Origin: Desulfobacterales bacterium
Lineage (GTDB): Bacteria > Desulfobacterota > DSM-4660 > Desulfatiglandales > Desulfatiglandaceae
Assembly: GCA_027061865.1 (NCBI GenBank)
Contig: JAMOVZ010000018.1
Location: 1-17,301 of the forward strand
Length of the DNA stretch: 17,301 nucleotides
Reading direction: 5' to 3'
Shown here: piece by piece, positions 13,292 through 17,301 of the stretch
Numbering within the stretch: position 1 is the first letter of the stretch
Layout of the letters: each line of letters opens with the position of its first letter
Notes under the pieces: generated by a model
The model's input: the letters and a program-made list of their open reading frames with translations, nothing else
Databases searched by the model: none
Told to the model about the DNA's origin: nothing
Program-made: the position numbers and the translations under genes

Positions 13292-14809
13292 ATGGAGCTG
13301 AAGAACAGGAGCGCGACTGAAATGGTATCTGATGTGGTTTCAGGCCTGGATGAGGTCTTTCATCCAACCTCCGTTGCAGTGGTAGGAGCCTCTTCCACCT
13401 TTGGAAAATGGGGACAAATGATCCTCACTAACATAATCGGGGGGGGATTTAAGGGAAAGATATTTCCAGTAAACCCAAAAAGCAGAACCATTTGCGGCCT
13501 GCGTGCATACAGGGCTATTTCAGAGATCCCAGATTCTGTTGATTTGGTCTTTATCACCGTGCCGGCAAGGATGGTGCCAGAGGTCTTGAACCAATGTGGC
13601 GCAAAAGGGGTAAAAGGGGCTGTAGTCATCAGCTCCGGATTTAGTGAAACTGGCGACGAAGGCCGGCTCCTTGAGCAGGAGATCGTAAACATCTGCCGCA
13701 GGTATGGGATAAAGCTGATAGGGCCAAACACAATGGGCATTATCTCCCCTTATGCAGGGCTTTTCGCCACGGGTGTGCACTCCCGTCCGGGTCCAGGCCC
13801 TGTGGCGTTCATTTCCCAGTCAGGCAACATGGGCAACCAATTGATCCACTGGGCCCGGCAGCAGGGAATAGGGATCTCGCTGTTTGTGGGATCGGGCAAT
13901 GAGGCAATGCTTGGGTGCACGGATTACCTTGAATACCTGGAGCAGGACCCCAACACCCGCATAATTATGCTCTACCTGGAAAATGTCCGGGATGGAAGGC
14001 GTTTCCTTGAGGTGGCCGCCCGGGTGAATTATGAAAAACCCATCATATTGTTAAAGGGTGGACGCACCCAGGCAGGCATATCTGCGGCAGCCTCCCATAC
14101 CGGGGCCATGGGTGGGGAGTTTCGCATATTTCAGGGAGCATGCAGGCAAGCAGGCCTCATAAGTGTGGATGCGCCAGCTGAGCTTTTGGATCTTTCGGCC
14201 GGTTTTTCCTCCCTGCCTCTACCCAAAGGCAACCGAGTGGGAATAGTGACCTTGGGAGGAGGTTGGGGCGTTGTCACCGCTGACAAGTGCAACGAAAATG
14301 GCCTCGTGGTCCCCCCCATTCCAGATAAGATCGTAGATACCATCGGAAAGTACCTGCCGCCCTTTTGGAGCAAGGGAAATCCAGTGGATCTGGTTGGCAC
14401 GAGAGATCTCGAAGTCCCTGTGGTGGCCGTAGAAGAGCTGCTGAAGTATGAGGGCATAGATGCAGTGATAACCATGGGTTTTGTAGGGAGGCACGAACTG
14501 GTGAGCCTTCTTATCCAAACCACCAGAGAAGTGGACAAGACGGCGGCGGACTGGTTCCTGGAGCAAGTGGAATCCTTATCAAGCCGTTATGAGGACGACT
14601 ATGTGGCAAAGATGGTTGAGCTGATGGAGAAGTACGAAAAACCGGTAATCGGTGTCTCCCTTACCCGAAGCGAAAAGGGAACCGTGAGACCGGTAGATGG
14701 GGAAAAATATAGCGGCGTATTTTACGAGACCCCCGAAAATGCCGTAAATGCGCTTTCAAAGATGGTCACCTACACCCTTTACCACCGCCGCAGGCGGGCA
14801 AGCCTGTAA
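13292..14809 (+). CDS. ADP(NDP)-forming acyl-CoA synthetase, alpha subunit (succinyl-CoA-ligase-like)
   Basis: A 505-residue member of the NDP-forming acyl-CoA synthetase superfamily, which interconverts acyl-CoA plus ADP and phosphate with free acid, CoA and ATP. Domains in order: CoA-binding Rossmann domain (SVAVVGASS at about 27-35, FPVNPKS near 58), ligase domain (IGPNTMG at 143-149, SQSGNM at 175-180), then the phospho-histidine site ASHTGAMGG with His269, and a C-terminal CoA-ligase-like region to the end. The ATP-grasp beta domain is missing and no beta-subunit gene is in the window. The ATG at 13292 directly abuts its purine-rich stretch; an ATG at 13322 with AGGAG 10 nt upstream is an alternative start. 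The end overlaps the convergent exporter gene by 31 bp. The acyl substrate is unknown. Confidence 0.87.
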   Translation: MELKNRSATEMVSDVVSGLDEVFHPTSVAVVGASSTFGKWGQMILTNIIGGGFKGKIFPVNPKSRTICGLRAYRAISEIPDSVDLVFITVPARMVPEVLNQCGAKGVKGAVVISSGFSETGDEGRLLEQEIVNICRRYGIKLIGPNTMGIISPYAGLFATGVHSRPGPGPVAFISQSGNMGNQLIHWARQQGIGISLFVGSGNEAMLGCTDYLEYLEQDPNTRIIMLYLENVRDGRRFLEVAARVNYEKPIILLKGGRTQAGISAAASHTGAMGGEFRIFQGACRQAGLISVDAPAELLDLSAGFSSLPLPKGNRVGIVTLGGGWGVVTADKCNENGLVVPPIPDKIVDTIGKYLPPFWSKGNPVDLVGTRDLEVPVVAVEELLKYEGIDAVITMGFVGRHELVSLLIQTTREVDKTAADWFLEQVESLSSRYEDDYVAKMVELMEKYEKPVIGVSLTRSEKGTVRPVDGEKYSGVFYETPENAVNALSKMVTYTLYHRRRRASL

Positions 14810-16887
14810 TAAATCCCACCCCTTTCCAGGAGCTCTGAATGGGTGCCTTGCTCCACTATCCTTCCCTTGTAAATTACAAGGATCTCGTCTGCCTGCCTGA
14901 TGGTTGAAAGGCGGTGGGCCACCACAAGGGTGGTGCGACTACCTGACATCCTGGCAACCGCCTCCTGTATGAGCCCCTCGGTATGAGGATCCACGCTGGA
15001 GGTGGCCTCATCCAGCAAAAGGATGAGGGGATTGCCGGCAAGCGCCCTGGCAAATGAGAGCAATTGGCGCTCGCCGACCGAAAGGCGTGCCCCCCCCTGG
15101 CCTATCATATGCTTTAGCCCATCGGGCAACCTCTCGATCACTGGCGTTAGGTTTGCCATGCGCGCGGCCCCTTCGATTTCTTTTTCTCCTACCTCCGGGC
15201 GGCCAAGGGATATGTTTTCAGCGATAGTGCCTGCAAATATAAACACATCCTGCATTACAAGACCTATTTGCGTCCTCAGTTTGTTGATAGGCCACTCCTT
15301 TAGATCCACTCCATCCATGGAAACTCGTCCCCTATGAGGGTCATAAAAGCGTTCAACCAGGTTTATTAGTGTAGTCTTTCCTGAGCCTGTGGGCCCGACG
15401 ATTGCCACTGTCTCTCCAGGCCTCACACGCATGGATATCTCCTTCAAGACCTCTATGCCTTCCTCATAGCCAAAAGAGACATTTTCAAGCTCAATATGCC
15501 CCTGTATTGAAGAAGGGGTTTTGGGGTTTTGGGCTTCAGGGAGCCTTTCTTCGTGGTCCATGAATTCGAATATCCGCTCTGTGGAAGCCATGGCCGATTG
15601 CATTATGTTGTATTTCTCCGAAATATCCCTGATGGGTTTAAAAAACATCTGGATGTAACCAATAAAAGCAACCAGGGCGCCCAACGTGATCCTGTCCTGA
15701 ATCACCTTGCCGCCCCCATACCAAATGAGGATCGCCACTCCAAAAGAGGCAAGCAGTTCCATTACTGGCATAAAAACAGCAAAGACCCTTATCTGTTTCA
15801 TGCCTGCAAGATAGTTTTCATGGTTGATCTCCTTGAATTCCCTGAGCTGAGACTCTTCGGCACAAAAGAGCTGAATTACGGATATGGCACTCAGGCGTTC
15901 TTGAAGAAAGGCATTTATCTTGGCCACCTTTTCCCTCAGTTCCCTGAAGGCCTCTCTTGCCATTTTGCTGAATACAAAGGTGAGGATAAAGATTACAGGA
16001 ATCAGGGAAAAGCAAATAAGGGCAAGGGTCCAATTGAGCACAACGAGAACCACCACGATTCCCAGCAGTATAAAGAAATCTTTAAACACGGTAATGATTA
16101 CTGACTTGAACATCTCATTTAGGTTTTCCACATCATTTGTGACACGGGTAACCAGGCGGCCAAGGGGTTGACGGTCAAAAAAGGTGATTGCTTGGCCCTG
16201 CATGTTTGAAAAGAGCTCGAGGCGGATATCCTTCATTATGTTCTGGCCCACATACTCCAGGAGGTAGTGCTCGGCATATCCCAAAGCAAAGGAGAAACAA
16301 ATAAGGCCCATGAGGAAAAGGCCCACCAGGGCAACCCCCTGGATGTCCCTTTCTCTGATCAGCGCTCTTTGCCGCGAGGGGACTTTGTCCATTACCTCGA
16401 AGGGCAACAGAAGTGCGCCATTTGGAAGTGTCAGGGCTTGCGGGATCAATTTTTGTGGCAAGGGAAACCCCGCGTCCCTTTTTTGGACCAGGTGGAAACG
16501 CCTCTCTCCTATAATTCCGCCTTTCTTGAAGAGGCGGAGGTCCTTTGGATCAATTTTACGGAGGTCTTTGTTGGATATTATGTAAAACAGGCCTTGGGGG
16601 CCAGGTTTTAAGAGATGTCCGTACCTTTCCTCCATAACATGGACCAAGGCCTTGTCCCTGCCACTCAAATTTACCTCCACCCAGCTGGAGACGATATAGT
16701 CGTCTATGGCCACTTTGGACAGATAGGGAACAGCGAGGTCGCACAGCGTTATTACAAGGGATAGAAGCAGGGCCGCGATCATTGCCTTTCTGTATGGCCC
16801 CCCATAGCCCAGGAGTCTTCGAAGGAGCCTGACATTATAAGGTTTTCCAAGCTTCCCTTCCTCCATGTATCCATAGTCTCGAAACAT
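14779..16887 (-). CDS. Heterodimeric-type ABC exporter subunit with fused membrane and ATPase domains
   Basis: A 702-residue half transporter of the MsbA/LmrCD/BmrCD type. TM1 is near residues 33-57 and TM2 near 183-207; between them lies an unusually large extracytoplasmic insertion of about 115 residues (66-180). Further membrane helices follow at about 268-308 and 370-420. The ATPase domain has Walker A GPTGSGKTT at 498-506, the Q-loop near 546, a non-canonical signature LSVGERQ at 602-608 (LSGGQ expected), a normal Walker B LLLDEATS with the catalytic Glu627, and His658. Together with the upstream partner this gives one intact and one degenerate ATP site. Its ATG lies 1 bp after the upstream stop, with no clear ribosome-binding site, indicating translational coupling. 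Substrate unknown; drug or lipid export is typical of the family. Confidence 0.92.
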   Translation of the reverse strand: MFRDYGYMEEGKLGKPYNVRLLRRLLGYGGPYRKAMIAALLLSLVITLCDLAVPYLSKVAIDDYIVSSWVEVNLSGRDKALVHVMEERYGHLLKPGPQGLFYIISNKDLRKIDPKDLRLFKKGGIIGERRFHLVQKRDAGFPLPQKLIPQALTLPNGALLLPFEVMDKVPSRQRALIRERDIQGVALVGLFLMGLICFSFALGYAEHYLLEYVGQNIMKDIRLELFSNMQGQAITFFDRQPLGRLVTRVTNDVENLNEMFKSVIITVFKDFFILLGIVVVLVVLNWTLALICFSLIPVIFILTFVFSKMAREAFRELREKVAKINAFLQERLSAISVIQLFCAEESQLREFKEINHENYLAGMKQIRVFAVFMPVMELLASFGVAILIWYGGGKVIQDRITLGALVAFIGYIQMFFKPIRDISEKYNIMQSAMASTERIFEFMDHEERLPEAQNPKTPSSIQGHIELENVSFGYEEGIEVLKEISMRVRPGETVAIVGPTGSGKTTLINLVERFYDPHRGRVSMDGVDLKEWPINKLRTQIGLVMQDVFIFAGTIAENISLGRPEVGEKEIEGAARMANLTPVIERLPDGLKHMIGQGGARLSVGERQLLSFARALAGNPLILLLDEATSSVDPHTEGLIQEAVARMSGSRTTLVVAHRLSTIRQADEILVIYKGRIVEQGTHSELLERGGIYYRLARLRRW

Positions 16888-16888
16888 A

Positions 16889-17301
16889 TCAATTCACCCG
16901 TGCGGCCTGGGAAATGGCTAGTTCATCCAGTTCACCCTCTATCAACTGCCTCTCGTAGAGCTCCGTATAAATGCCGTGTTGCCCCAACAACTGTTCATGT
17001 GTGCCCTGTTCAGCTATCCTGCCCCCATCGAGCACCACGATCCAGTCTGCCCTAAGCAGTGTGGAGATCCTGTGGGATACGATGATGTTTGTCATCTCCC
17101 TTCTAGCAGGAAGAATACGGTCAAGGATCCTTTTCTCTGTTTCTGTATCCACCATGGAAAAGGGATCATCCAGTATGAGGATGGGGGGATTTGTAAGAAG
17201 TGCCCTGGCAAGGGTAAGCCTTTGGCGCTGCCCCCCTGAAAGCGTCACCCCTCTTTCTCCCACATGGGTGTCAAGCCCTTGAGGAAGGGCTTCAACTTCT
17301 T
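16889..17301 (-). CDS. Heterodimeric ABC exporter partner subunit (partial, C-terminal ATPase part)
   Basis: The last 136 codons of an ABC ATPase domain; it stays open past the ATG at 17263 to the right edge, so that ATG is internal. It has a canonical signature LSGGQRQRL, but Walker B reads ILILDDPFSMVD, with Asp in place of the catalytic Glu, and the H-loop IVSHRIS is present. This is the usual hallmark of the degenerate-site subunit in heterodimeric exporters such as TM287/288 and BmrCD, and it complements the altered signature of the next gene. Membrane domain, Walker A and start lie beyond the window. Confidence 0.9.
   Translation of the reverse strand, partial: EVEALPQGLDTHVGERGVTLSGGQRQRLTLARALLTNPPILILDDPFSMVDTETEKRILDRILPARREMTNIIVSHRISTLLRADWIVVLDGGRIAEQGTHEQLLGQHGIYTELYERQLIEGELDELAISQAARVN

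Noticed and set aside
15529..16104. 191-residue reading frame antisense to the ABC exporter
   Set aside because: It opposes the transporter's membrane domain; no motif, start signal or promoter supports it.

Overview
The window looks like a chromosomal segment of a mid-GC, probably anaerobic bacterium of the Deltaproteobacteria/Desulfobacterota type. This is inferred from gene content: an acyl-CoA ligase inside a branched-chain amino-acid (Liv) transporter operon, a FadR-type TetR regulator next to electron-transfer flavoprotein genes, an ADP-forming acyl-CoA synthetase alpha subunit, and a probable selenoprotein. No phage, transposon, CRISPR or plasmid gene is visible.

Left part (1-8190): a minus-strand operon reads livK-livG-acyl-CoA ligase-livH-livM and runs off the left edge; the second ATPase (livF) would be expected beyond it. 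It is divergent from a plus-strand operon fadR(TetR)-etfB-etfA. The 253-bp intergenic region holds two candidate promoters and an 18-bp site identical in pattern to the Bacillus FadR operator, TGAATGANTANTCATTCA. Together these suggest acyl-CoA-controlled uptake of a carboxylic acid, its activation to a CoA thioester, and transfer of oxidation electrons through ETF. A strong hairpin after etfA probably ends that operon.

Middle (8190-11410): a tRNA with anticodon CAT (elongator Met most likely) has its own promoter and is convergent with a small MoaD/ThiS-like protein gene. A 307-bp stretch without a gene (8610-8916) holds divergent promoters and inverted repeats. Then, on the plus strand, come a putative HExxH zinc-peptidase-like protein, an FmdB-type zinc-ribbon protein, an unrecognised 185-residue protein, and FabD (malonyl-CoA:ACP transacylase).

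Right-centre (11402-12849), minus strand: a YhcC-type radical SAM protein overlaps the gene for an O6-alkylguanine-DNA alkyltransferase (Ogt/MGMT). In that gene the codon for the active-site cysteine of the PCHR motif is TGA. The frame continues on the far side with the normal conserved end of the family, and an SECIS-like hairpin follows the TGA. This is best read as a selenocysteine-containing DNA-repair alkyltransferase and is the most notable feature of the window.

Right part (12868-17301): a plus-strand pair encodes a secreted BamE/SmpA-like small protein and an NDP-forming acyl-CoA synthetase alpha subunit. Facing it on the minus strand are two adjacent genes for a heterodimeric ABC exporter with one degenerate composite ATP site; the upstream gene is cut by the right edge.
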